From Phoebastria nigripes (lineage: Eukaryota; Chordata; Aves; Procellariiformes; Diomedeidae), in assembly GCA_035582835.1 (NCBI GenBank), contig JAYKAV010003084.1, positions 250,340 to 314,339 of the forward strand: 64,000 nt of DNA. Reading direction: 5' to 3'. Below the pieces are notes generated by a model. The model searched no databases. It was not told where the DNA came from and saw only the letters and a program-made list of their open reading frames with translations. The position numbers were made by a program, and so were the translations under genes. Positions 10,481 through 23,000 of this stretch are shown piece by piece (the first letter of the stretch is position 1; each line of letters starts with the position of its first letter).

Positions 10481-10675
10481 GTGGGGAACAATAAAATAAA
10501 TGAAAGAAAATGTCCCACCAAATATTTCCCTTTCGGTATCCCCTGTTAATATTTTTATGAGCCTCTTAAGCTTATCGAAGAGATTTTTAATGCNGCAGGG
10601 TATGTTATTAGGTTTGTATTTTTTTGCACAATATCATACATTTCAGTCTTTATCACAGTGGGAACAATAAAATAA
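10481..10675. repeat. Direct repeat GTGGGGAACAATAAAATAA, two copies 177 bp apart
   Basis: A 19-base word at 10481-10499 recurs with one base missing at 10658-10675 (GTGGGAACAATAAAATAA). The preceding about 40 bases are loosely similar (TTTGTAT...TTTG...GCACAAT). This could be a very old local duplication. Confidence 0.4.
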
Positions 10676-13600
10676 CAGACCGCAATGCATTAGCATCATA
10701 AAGAAAATGTAATAAATGGCTTTATAACTGTAGTAAAAGTTGCATGAGCACCAGCAGCTGTAACAGAGATGTTGCTACAGCAGCATTTTATGACCTAATA
10801 GCACTCAGTGGGCTGATAATATTATGTGTGTGTATGTAATGCCAGCAGTTTCCAAGGCCTAGATTTCAATTCAGATAAATAATTGAAAGCACTTTTAGAC
10901 TTTTCCATAAAATGTTTAATAAGAGATCAAATCCTCCCTCCCTGTAGTGGAAAATTAAATAGTTTTTACAGGGATGTTTTATGATGAAATTCTAACTATT
11001 ATCTGTAGGAAGAGAGGGTATTGTTTTGGGGGTTTTTTTTNGGGTTTTTTTTAAATGTTGTTGGTAGAAATAAAATATGTTTGAAGGAGCTCTTGTTTGC
11101 TTTGTTTCTGAATACTGGTAGTAGAGAACGATACTTGGTTTTACCCACTGTTTCCATTTCCTGATATTTGGAGACAAGGACTATAATAATAAGATTTACT
11201 GAAATACTTTGAATATGATAGTAATCATGACACAATGTGTCTGCATTTCTGGAATGAGAAAAGAACAGGAGGGCTGCAGAAGAGTCAATCTTCGGAAAAT
11301 CATGGGATTGATAATCATATAGTATAAATGTGCAATTCACCTAGGGTTTTCTAGCTTTTCTCAAAAAAAAGTGATAACTATTTTCCTATCTCCTCAGAAG
11401 AGATGAAATGCAAAATGACTGCTGGATGAGTGGATGAAAAGATCGTACAATGTATACTCTGCAAGAGCATGTTACCATTTAAAGTGCACAAAATACATAT
11501 TATTCTATGGTTTTTTGTTTTTTTTTTAATAGGATTTTGGAATTACTTCTCTTCCTCTGTTTCACAAAGGAATTACTTGTTTTAAAAAAGGTGAATGAAA
11601 GAGAGGGAGGGATATATATTACATTAACTACTGTATTAAATGGTTTTTTTGGCACATTAACCTGCTCTTTATGTTCCCACAGTTCTGAATGCTTACATAA
11701 TAACTAATACAAAATTACTTGTTTGTCAAAGTGCTCCTTCTTTGACTATCTTGCTTCCTTTCATGTGTCTTAAAACATCTTTCAAAATGACAGAACTGGA
11801 GCAATTTTGAAAGTGTGGATATTCTGAGATCCCACTTATTTCTCACTTGGAAACTCTCTTCATCCTTTTGCTTTAGCCAAAGTTAAAAGCAGGTGGTGTC
11901 AGATAAAAAATAAATTCTCCAAATATTATTCCTTTTCCTTGTCTTCCATCCTCCCAAAAAGAAAAAAAAAATCTTATTGTTTATAACAATGAGCTTTATC
12001 AGCATAAAATTATCAAGGTCACTTTAAAATAAAATATTTGGATTCTGGAAAGGCTGAAAATACTTAAGTAAAGGATAACGCCTCATGAAGCAGAGAGTAC
12101 AGAGAAAGAAGGACGAGAGGACATTCAGAGGTAAAAGAGAAAGGAGTTAAAATATACATGTTGAATTGTTTTTGGAATTATTGCTTTAACGTGCTTCTGA
12201 ATTTTTATGTTATGAATGTTATAATAGATCATCTAGATCCTCTGAAAGGACTTCTTTATTATTTTAAATCTAAATGAATTAATATAGTAATAAAAAGGGA
12301 TGGAAATATCATTTTTTTAAATTCATATATATGCAATGAAAAATCCACAGAATTATTTTTGGATGGGTCTAATACAGTTTTTGGTGGGGCAAGGTAATTC
12401 CTTCATGCTAATCAAATATAAGTAGGTAGGACTTGATCTCATGCACATTCAAGTCAGTTGAAAGGTTTTTACTGAGACATTCAACCTTCCAATTGAGACA
12501 AAACCTAAGCCACATATTTACCTTTTACTGTTTTCTCTTTGCAAAATTTTGAACCTAATTTGGTGAGAAAAAAATGGATGCTATGGCAGCTTGGTTATCC
12601 TGTTTAATAGCAACATTAAATGAACAATTAAGCTGTCATTTAGTTTCAGTTACTCTTAATGGAAAAGCATCTTCTGCTGCTGACAGGCTCTGTGAACAAT
12701 ACTTGTTGAGAAGAACGAACAGTACTGCGGTTACTTTCGTTTCTGTTGCAGAGAGTTTATTTCAGCTACATCTCTGCAACAGTATAAACTACAATTGCTT
12801 TAAGATTGCCTAAAGAGTCAGAGGTAAGAAATCTCTACATTTCACAGGCCTTCCACAAGAACTTTAACTATTTCCAAGATCATTTGTTCCTTATGTAATA
12901 TGGAAACTAACACAAATGACCAGCTGACCCTATCACCCTCTCCTGAGACAGATGAATCCTTATGCAATCAGTGCTTTTTAAAATCACATATATGCTACTT
13001 TATAGGTAAATGCAATATAAAATATTCACTTTTGCTATCAAAAAGTGCAAGGTCCTGCCACAAGACAGGAGTAATAAGTTGTGAAAAACTGGAACATGAA
13101 AAAGATTTCTCATGAGAAGCTCAGAGACNTGTTTCATTGTTCTGTGGAAAGAAATATAAACTCTGTCTGTAAAGTGGACAAACAAACTCATGTACACCCC
13201 AAATTTGTTATTTAAGACCAATTAATATGAATTTTTACTGAGTGCACAATAGGTGCCGGAAGAAGAGGTAAATGGCTGTGTGATTCCTAAGACAGGAAGG
13301 AAGCACTGCAGTCATAAATGCGCTGTTGTGTCGTGAGATACTTAGTGTACAACAGGATAACACAAACCTGTAATTTCTGTTGATTGAGCTGTAAGAACTG
13401 AGCACTAAGTATTCATATTTCTCCAGCTAATTAAATTGGGTGAACATAGGTTTCACAATTGAAAGCAGGAATTTAGATTAAATTTTAGAACATTTTAATT
13501 ATAATGGTTGAAAGGAATTACAAAGGACATGGTAAGCGGTATGTTTTCTGGATTANGGCTCTCAAGTTTTGTAATAAACACTGTATCCTCATTAAAAAGT

Positions 13601-15844
13601 TTATCTTAGTTTGATGGTTAAATATGTAAATACTACCAGTTCAGTTGACTGACTTATCATTAAAGAAATATTCTTGTGTCTTGTCAGAGAGCGAGAAGAT
13701 CTAACATAGCTAAAGCCATAAACTGAAAAACATATAATGACTGGGGAAAAACCCCATGTAATTAGGAGTTTACTCATACCCACTTTTTTTCCCCACTTCC
13801 TGGCTTATTTTCAGTCTGACTCTGAACACAACATATGAAGGCAATGCTGTTAGGATATTTGNTTTTTTCATAGATGTTGTCAATGCTCAATTTTCTTGGG
13901 CTGTGCACGGCTTTTCATATTGTTGACCGTTGCTAGCTTTATATAGGTAATTTCCTTGTAAGCACAATCTTAATGAAGTGGAAACGGNTGGTCTTCTGCA
14001 ATTTTGAACTTCCTTTGTAAGCCATCAGACAGTAGGCTTGGACAAATGATCTTTCTGTCCCTATAGAACTTCTATTCCATCAGTATGAAATTGATACTTG
14101 GCTTCACCTATTTTCCTTCTGAAACTTAGTTTCTTGTTTCTTTTTTCTGAGCTTGACTGTAAACCCAGGTGTGCCTGCAGCAGCTCACCCCTTGTGGGTC
14201 TGGTGACAGAGAAAGTGGTTGGGAAGTCTCTGAAGAGATGCTTTTAAAGCTAGTTTGCTGTATGAGAGAGAATAAGCAGATCCTGAGAAGAGAATGAAGT
14301 GCCTACAGAAAGTATTTTGCGTCCCAAACAAAGCATTTCATGTTACGTGTCTCTCCCAGCCTTGGTCCCCGCTAACAGATGCAAACGAACCTTTAACTAT
14401 CAGCCTGATATGAAGGAATACATACACTCACTGTTTCACCCAGTGTATGCTCCAAACCCTAATTTTCCTTCCAGGTGCAGATTTTGATTTATAAAGACCT
14501 CTATGGTTACTATTTTGGTTTCCTTAGAAACCACCTCAGACTCATTCTCCATTTATGTTTTATAAAAACAGGTGAAATCACCTGAGGTTTTTTGCTTAAA
14601 AGAGCCAGGATGAGGTCTCTGAAGGTATTGGTGACAGACCTGTCTTGATGGACAGCCCTTACATCAGGTAAATTTGTTTGGNTTTTTTTCCTAAGAGGAC
14701 TTACCTTAGTGATGTTTGGAGCATGACTTACCATAAAGCTGTCCTGTATATTTGGATTTTATCTAATGAGGCCAATGATAGAATAGATGAAGTTCAATTT
14801 GTCTGACAATGGCTAGTACATTGTATATATTTATATTAGTGCATTTGCCCCAGAGTAACTAATGTTTTTAGTAATTAGACTATTTTAGGTTATATCTTGA
14901 CGTGTCTTTATATTTTATTTCTGTATTGTTGATTCTTTTCATACAAAGCAANGACATTAGATATTTTTGTGTTGACATTTTCTTATTTATAATACCTATG
15001 CATGTTATTATGCTGATCCCAAAGTAACTAATATAATCGAAAACAGAAAGCATTTTCCCAAATAAAAAACTGAAGTTTTGCATGATTTTATATTTTCTTC
15101 TGTATGTGTGTATGTATACAATATATTTGCATTAAGTAAAGGCTCCACTGTAATATATACACACAAAGTACAGAATTAAGTTTATATATTAAAAATTTGT
15201 TTTATCATCTCCTAATTCTTGTATCACCCTCTGTACAATCTGTACTCTTTACCTTTCTGCTAAATGATGCATAAAGTGTTTTTTTTTAAAAANTTAAGGC
15301 TCACTCAAGCAAAATATTTGAGCATATGCTTACTTCTGTGGTCCAAAGTTAAAATTAAAATATGTGCATGCACACCTTATTATTTTTTAAATCAGAATTG
15401 ATTATGTATTGTATATTTCCCTACCGAAGCTGTATTTTATGCTTGATCTCAAATGCCATTATATGTGTTTTTATTCCTCTGAGCAGAGAGGTTCAAGGTG
15501 GCCAGGTGGGAATACTTCAACTTTCATTCCTTGCTGCTTTTGTTTCACCAGAGACATGGTTAGGAATTCCTGCATTGTGTGTCCATATATATCCACTACA
15601 TATGGAAGGTCTTTCCAATTCAGCNGTTAGTCTGAGAAAGAAAACACTGCAAAGAACATACAGTTATAGCCATCCCAATGTTTGNCCTGTTCCATGCCCA
15701 AGCTCACCACCAACCACCAGGTAGGTAGTTCAGAGTATCTGTTCTCACCCTGTATATTGCGTATATGAATTTAATACATGGTATCATGTATTAATGAAGA
15801 GTTAGAAGCACTTTTGTTAAGGGAAGTTGTGCCTAGCATTTGAA
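10676..15844. other. AT-rich sequence without recognisable genes
   Basis: The 10680-10900 part, with ATGCATTAGCAT and GCACCAGCAGCTGTAAC, has the look of conserved non-coding DNA, but that cannot be tested here. Frames of up to 120 codons (for example 15362-15724) contain no recognisable motif. Several single Ns sit at homopolymer runs (for example 11041). Confidence 0.4.
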
Positions 15845-16985
15845 TAGAGCAGAGCCACTTGACATAGTCTACCTGAATTTCCAAAAGGCATTTCACAAGG
15901 TCACTCACCAAAAGGTCTTAAAGATGCTAAGCTGGGCCGAGAAGAAGTGTTATTGTTGAATAACTGGTTAAAGGGTAACAAAAGGCAGGAAACAAATTCT
16001 TTCAAGAGAGGTGGACTGCCATTGGAGACTGACAGAGTTCAGTGTCAGGGCTTATGAGGTTTGGCATATTTGTAAATGATCTGGAAAAAAAGCGAAGAAT
16101 TGCCCAACTGTGCCGATGTTAATAAATTGCAACAAAAGACTGTGTGGAATTGTTGATGTATTCATGATACCAATAGAAATGGAATCTGTGGGAAAATCTG
16201 TTCCAGTGATGGGCTGTGCACTCAGAAAATATCTTTGGTGTTTATATTTGTCTCTTCTCTGAAAAGATCAGCTTGGTGCTGGGTAATATTTAACAAAGCA
16301 AAAGGTAGCATTTACCAGGAGTGGAATAGAAAACATTATTATGGTCATAATACCTTGCATTAGTCCATGATTTCTGCCCATCTTGGACTAATAAGTGTGC
16401 TGTTCTTGCACCACCAAAAATGAAATAATAGAACTAGAAAAGATACAGAGGGACATGATGGAGATGAATGAAAGATACGGAGAGGTTTCTGTAGAGAAAT
16501 TTTCAGGGATCTTCAGTCTGGAGAATAAACGACTGAAGGGAGGTATGCTAGAAGTCTATAAAATCATGAGCAATATAGAGAGAATGATTAGAAANAATTG
16601 TTTCTTTTAATTTGAGAAAAAAGGGTGCAAAATGAAACTATCAGACAGCAGAATCAAAACCAACATAAGGAAGTATTCCACACAGTGCACGTATAAACTG
16701 CAGTGACAGCCAGTTGCAAAGTGTTGCAACTCTGACTCAGGGCACTGCAGATGCTAAAAAAATACGTGTGTTCAAAAAACCAATGAGATGAAGTCATGGA
16801 AGGAAAATCATTTAAGACTAAAAACACAAGAGAACCACATCCAGCTCAAGAAACACACACTGCTGAAAGCTGGGAGGACATACTGGGGAAGTATCCCTGG
16901 ATGTGTGGCCTGTTTGTGTATTTTCCTTAGGTGTCTCTATTGGGCAGCATCAGAGAAAGGATGTTGAATCTGCTGAATCTTTCAT
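15845..16985 (+). mobile_element. Ancient CR1/L3-like LINE, 3' part of ORF2 plus 3' UTR
   Basis: Plus-strand translation gives DIVYLNFQKAFHKVTHQK (from 15861), the reverse-transcriptase block usually YLDFQKAFD.V.H. Then comes GIFVNDLEK (about 16064), usually FI.NDLE.G. Next is NCADVNKL (about 16106), the place of the catalytic FADDTKL box with the second Asp lost. Further on, IIELEKIQRD...FSGIFSLENKRLKGGMLEVYKIM (16427 to 16568) is the C-terminal segment usually read as LGLFSLE.RRLRGD.IE.YKI. After about 16620 the DNA follows the family's tail (AACATAAGGAAGTATTCC, then GAAAGCTGGGAGGACA, then GGCAGC). Many stops and shifts make it an old, dead copy, 5' truncated as is usual for LINEs. The boundaries are approximate. 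Confidence 0.85.
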
Positions 16986-19900
16986 CTAAACGCAAAATTT
17001 AATCTGATGGTCTCACACTCACATTAATGTTACACTCTGTTATGTGTGACTTCAAGGCTATTTTTCATTCCTTCCTTCTTTAAAAATTAAGCAATCCTTG
17101 TGAAATTCCATAATGTTTTTTAAAAGAGAATGTAGTGAATTCCATTTGTTTTGTCTTGTGTGTTTTTCTTTCTTACATCAAAGATTTTGTTTTTACTCTA
17201 AAATTATATTTTTCTCTATGATTACTATTCAGACAGATGCTAGTTTACCCTGACAGGAAAAAAAATATATATGACGCATTAAAGTATCATCTATTTTGTC
17301 TAAAATCTGCTAAATTAATTGAGAACTACCCTCACTGAAGCAGAAAATAAGGTTGGATTTGAGTAATGAATGATGCCTGGCTAATGATACTGAAGACCAT
17401 TAGAGCAAAAGAGACACTGTTTTCTCCACATAGGCTGACTGGGGAGGGAGGTAGAGTTGGCAGGAGGCTGTGAGACTAGGTGCTGAGTGAGAAGAATATG
17501 TTATTCACTGCAGAGAGCAAATAAGGAAATTCGAGAAAGAAGTTAGAAAGCAAGAGAATCAAAGAGGGTCAAAGAGGTAGAAAATAAAGAAGGATAAAAC
17601 AAGGCAAAAATTGAGAAGTGGACACAAATCATCGGCATTGTAAAAAAGGTATTATGCTAGCTATGTTTTCTGCCTCTCAGTTTGCACATGTTTAAGATGT
17701 ATGTTGACCACATGATCCTGGTTAGAATCCCAGTCTACATTGCAGGGCAATATCTGAAAGTCAATGCTAAGCACCCTTATTTTTCCTTCTTATCATTCAC
17801 CAGATGGTGGGAAAATCTTGCATATAGTTCTCACTGAAAGTTTTGGAATAAATGTAAAATAAAAAGACTTAGTTATCCAAGTCTCTTTTTTACCTGTAGT
17901 AGAACCTTCAGTTGGAGAAGACTGTTCTCTGCTCTGATAAGGTATAACCTTTTTTAACTGTCCTACGTGGTGTGACTGAGGTGACAAAAATGAAGTACTC
18001 TAGCTTGCTTAACTTCTATACACCACCCTCTCAATTTTTACATTTTTATGTCACTCATTTCATTTCTTTTCTGAATCTAAAAGGGTGATGAAAAGATCAA
18101 GTGCATGTTTGACATTTTAACTCCCTTTAGAACATTATTTTTCCTCTGATTTTTTTTTTTTTTTTTTTTTTTTTTATTTAAGTTTAAATCTTGTTTTTTC
18201 TATTTTTTTTCTGATGAGTTTTATGTCTTTAAAAAGCAGACTTGAATTGCCACATCCAGAATGATGTGGTCTAGAAGCTGATGTGAAATAAAAAAGATTT
18301 TTCATCCTAATTAATGTCAGAAAAATGACCCAAGTTTTAAAAAGTAGTGTCTGTTACATATCACTCTATTCCTCCTGACCTCCTTGCCCCAAACGGGCAT
18401 TGAAAACTGTGTGGGGTCTCATCATATAGGACCAATTTGTTTTCAGTACCCTGTGTATAAAGCAAGTTAGCACCACAGAGGTCTTTCATTTCAAACCTAA
18501 TGCAAAGAAATCTTTGAGTATTTGCTCCTTCTTTGGCTTAAAATTATGTGGCTATTTTTCAGTCTCGTTAGTGAGCTTAGCTCTACAGGGACTGACAACG
18601 CTGCAAAATCCTACTCGAGTGGCTGTAGCTGAGCTGACCTTGCCCTCGCTCATGTGTAGCGCTGCAGGTTCTGGAGAAAGGGCTCGTGGTCCCTTGCACT
18701 GCAGCAGGGAGAGCCTCACAGGATTCTTTCCCCGTGAGATGTTGATTAACTCGTCTGTTCGTTTGGGTACAACATGTAGATTGTGGGATGGGATTGGGAC
18801 ACTGCCGATCGTTAAAACAGCAGCTCATGACTTGTGTTGATTTGATTTTTAACCTGTTCACACTAATGGGCCAGGTAGCTGCAGCACTGTTATGCTAAAT
18901 TTGGAAGTGATGTTATATTTGTGCACAGGACCTGACTTAAAATAATAATTCTTCTTAGCTTTTGAGTGTTCCTGCTTTCAGTTAGCTAAATATTTTAAAT
19001 ATTGAAAACATCCCCAAAAACGTAAATTATTTTTTTAACATTAAAGATGTCTTCTCACTTCTATGGATTTTATTCTAGAATTATTAATGAAGCCACTACA
19101 GAAATTACTTCTATCTGTAAGAATAATGAGAATAAGACAACTACCAGACCTTTGACTGACATAAGGACTCAAGTGCTTGACCCACACTCCATATAATTTT
19201 CCTCCCTTATCTATAAAACAGACAAAGACTACATGTAACTACCTAATAACTAATATACTGCTTTATAGACCTGCTAGAAAGTAAATAAAAGGAATATACA
19301 TTTGGCATTTTGCTGAAGCAGAGAGCACTGATGTCAAAATGACCTAATGTTTGAGAACCATTAGCCGCATACATAAGGATCGACAGAAACTTAAATACCC
19401 AAAAGAAGCAAGACATGGCTTAACATGTATAGAGCATCTTGACTTTCCAGGGTTATGAATCTAATTTTTTTTTCCTGTAGATATTTTAATTTTATGATGA
19501 CCTTCCAGCTTTCTTTCCTTTCCCTCACTAGTCAATACAAAATTATTAGGTATGCTTCTGTCTAACAATACCTTACTAATTTCATTCAGCACCAGAGACT
19601 GAGAAAACATCCTTGTGTGTTTCTCACTTTAGCTGGTCATATTTTATTGTGAACAGGATAGGAGGTGTTGAAAAACACTGGCATGACACTGAGCTGTCAT
19701 TCAGAACAAGAGTGTATTACTGGCTTGGGAAAGCACTCTTGGATGACAGGATGTCTGTTCTCTTTAGGTCCAAAATTAAGCTGCTGTCNAAAACTTAATA
19801 AAAAACCCAAGAATTTGTGATGCAGAATTGTTTATGTCCTCTTTATACCAAATGTTCATTAAGATAAAATGATAGCACCTGCAACTAGCTGAGACTAATT

Positions 19901-19992
19901 TACATTTTTACTTGATACATTTCTTGTTTAGTTTCAGTTTTATCCTAATTAAAATGTGGGCCAATATCCACGAGCATAGGCTAGAAGGCTAG
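16986..19992. other. AT-rich sequence, one purine-rich and one CpG-bearing patch
   Basis: 17440-17620 is rich in AGA/GAG. 18590-18800 holds several CpGs and overlapping frames of about 100 codons on both strands (18514-18840 plus, 18583-18861 minus), neither with a recognisable domain. There is no gene call. Confidence 0.4.
18150..18175. repeat. Poly-T run (26 T)
   Basis: An uninterrupted run of 26 T. It could be the tail of a minus-strand retroposed copy, but no body was recognised next to it. Confidence 0.9.
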
Positions 19993-20047
19993 TGATGCAG
20001 AGCAATGAGCTGGAGGCCACTGATGCATGGCATGAAGCTGGAGGCAC
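19993..20047. repeat. Two tandem units of 27-28 bp
   Basis: TGATGCAGAGCAATGAGC followed by TGGAGGCCAC is repeated directly as TGATGCATGGCATGAAGC then TGGAGGCAC. A third unit may start with TGGTGTGAGAC. Confidence 0.65.
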
Positions 20048-23000
20048 TGGTGTGAGACATAAGGAAAACAGTTTTATGGAGTAGCCTAAGAGGCTCCAGG
20101 GAGTGATGATATGCTAGAAAATGTTACTAAAGTACCGTAGTCTGAAAATTACTAGAGGAAGACAGATGGATGGGACGACCGATAAAGGACAGAAAACTGT
20201 AAAATGGCTGATTTGAGAGAACTGGTAGGCTGAGTCTATCAGAAAAAAACAAGCCAAATGTGGAAGCCCACTGGAGCAAAAGGCAAGTGCTAGGAATCAC
20301 TGAAGTATGGTACAGGTGAGCTTTCCAAAAGCTTGATTAGCAGAGCACAGCCATTGCTTTGCCCAAGCGGGTCAGCCAAAGTAAACTTTGAAACCCAAAT
20401 ATCACTCAAGTTAGCCAAGAGGTTAAAATACACATTCTGTGTCAGGACAGAAATGACAGACCAGGAGAAAAAATTGTACTCTCATTTTCATAAGTGGTTG
20501 TAGTGTGCTGAGCCACGGTGATCCTGGTCGTTCAAGTGGCAGACCTCACTCTGTCACAGACAAGTCACAGTGAACTGGGTAAACTGGGAAAGCACTTGGT
20601 AGATACAGATTGAAGCTCGATATCTGAGTAGATTTGCATGTTGCGCAGTGCGCTACTCTCTTGGACGTCGCGGTACTGCAGAGTATACTGTGCCAAATAC
20701 CCTTCTGCCTTCAGCTCAGCGTCCATGCCAAGAAACTGAATAAATTAGCCTGTAAGGAGCTGCGTGCTGCTGCAGCTATTCTGCAGTGAGCGCCTGAACT
20801 ATTTCATTTACGTGTAGCTTCACTTACGTGTAGTTCAGGTATGACTGCCTTGCACTGAAAGCTATGATGTACATTTACTTACGAAAGAGTAATAACTGCA
20901 TTTCAGTTATATCCTGTATCTTTTTTACCATCCAAAAGCTGTATTCAGAACTCAGAAAATTGGTAAGAGGTTAATATTCATTCCAGAATATTGGTACAGA
21001 CAAGTTCTTAACTGAGTAGCTGGATGAGATTTTTCTATTATCCTATCAATTTTTCTGTGCTTGTCCCATTATTAGAGTTTATGCCTGGAATTAGATTGTT
21101 ATGTCTTAGGAAAATAGCTATTTGTATTTGTAAAGCATTTCTCAGTTTTGTGAATGTTTCCCTGATGCTAATTTTTAAGTCCTGTAACATTAGAAAGTAA
21201 TCATGTGAAAAAAACCCAGATGAAATAAATCGGTGAAAATAATTTGGAATGTATACTCTAAATTTATATTTGGCTCTCATTTCCTGATTCTGTTCTCATA
21301 ACCATATCCATGAAAAGATTTTATAAAATTTACCTCATGTCAAATTTTAAATTTTGGGTTTGGATTCTGGTATATTTTAAAAATTTCTAGTTAGCCAAAA
21401 TTTCTAAAAGTGTTCAGAAAGGAGAAGGTTCCTTGTCTGTAAAAGAATTAATGAAAGTTAGTGAGGAGGTTAATATTTTTATATTATATATGACTTCTCT
21501 TTCCCTCTAATGTGTGTATGCATGTCTTTTTTAATACTTGTATTTATAGGTATGTCGGGAAAAAGACCAGGGGCTAGAGATTCTCCTTGATTAACAGTGT
21601 TCTAGAAAGGGATTCAAGAGAGGCCGAAATTGAATTAGGATCCAAACTTATAATTCAATGCTATGATAATCTATAAAATAAGAAACACTATTAAATCAAC
21701 AGGAAATGAAAAAGATTGCAGTTAGCCAAGCAACCATCACTCACCGCAGAAGCTAAGTGATCCTTGAACTGGATGAATCAATCCAGACTGCCAAGGTCAA
21801 TGAGTTGCCATACTCGAGGAAATATGAACATATGTAGTAGGAGCCTAGCAATAAAATGAGCCATGCTGCCATTTTTTGTTAATAGGAGTTTTATCTGATT
21901 AAGGAAGGCAGCCCTTGTATCAGCAAATTTACACTAGCATTTGGAGCAAATTGACTGACAAGAGATGATCCAAAAAAGAGTTATGAAGTAGCAATGCTGC
22001 AGTACAGTTGTACACTATTAAGCTGAGCATAGAGGTACTGCAAACAGCAGATTTTGGTACCTTCCTGCAGCTGAAAGTGTTTTAAATAGCTGCGTTTAGT
22101 ATAAAAAGATTTTGTATGCTACTTTATTTTCAGACAAGTTAGGCACAAAGCTGAGAAACAAAAACATGAAGTTGCCCTTTTAAATACTTTTCCAGCAGCA
22201 CCTGAATAGAAATATTCTTCTTTTCACCCTTGTGCATTTTTTTTCTCCCATAACTTATAGCCTCTTTTGCCTTTCAGCCTCAATCACTTCTGTCACTCTC
22301 ATATCTATTTCACAAAATAGGATTTGCATAATGAACAAGTTTGCAAAGATTTAAAATATAAATTAGTTTTTTCTGACACTGCAGTGAAAGAAATTTTAAA
22401 AGATTTGATCTTTGTGACTGCCAGAGTCAGCAGGGGTGAAAGTTAAGTTGTGTAGAAAGCATAGCAATCATACTTTTCATTAGGACCTGCATATTTTCTC
22501 ATTGATCATTCTCAGTGCATCATGCAGATGGAAGACCAATCTCAAACATGACCCATTATAGTATTTCCCGTATAAGAGCATAATAATTCACTGCCTTTTC
22601 AGTTACAGTATAAGATCTTAACACTGGCTGCACTCATTTCTGCAGTCAAATAAACCTAGTTACTAAAACACCTAGTAGTGATAATAAGCACTGAAGGGAA
22701 TTACATTAGTGCCCTTAACCATTAAGAACTCTTTCCTGCTCAATTGAAATTCTGGATTACAGCATGATTACTTGAAAGAGGATGGAAGAGAGACTGCTTT
22801 AAGGGTAGTGATAAGAAATTGCAAGGCTTGCTGTTATGCAGAGAAGCAGATGAAATGGAAATTATTCCATCCTGAATGCCAGCACCTGCCATTGGTCAAA
22901 ATAAAAGCACTCGCGGCACACTTCCGAATGTTTTTTCAGAAGGGTTTTCATATGTGAACGTGTGCATCTCTGAGGGCCGTGACAAGAAGACAAGAGTTGC

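Noticed and set aside
16395..16610. 71-codon plus-strand frame taken alone as a gene
   Set aside because: It is the C-terminal stretch of the decayed CR1/L3-like LINE at 15845-16985.
18150..18175. Poly-T as the tail of a processed pseudogene
   Set aside because: No gene-like body or target duplication was recognised beside it.
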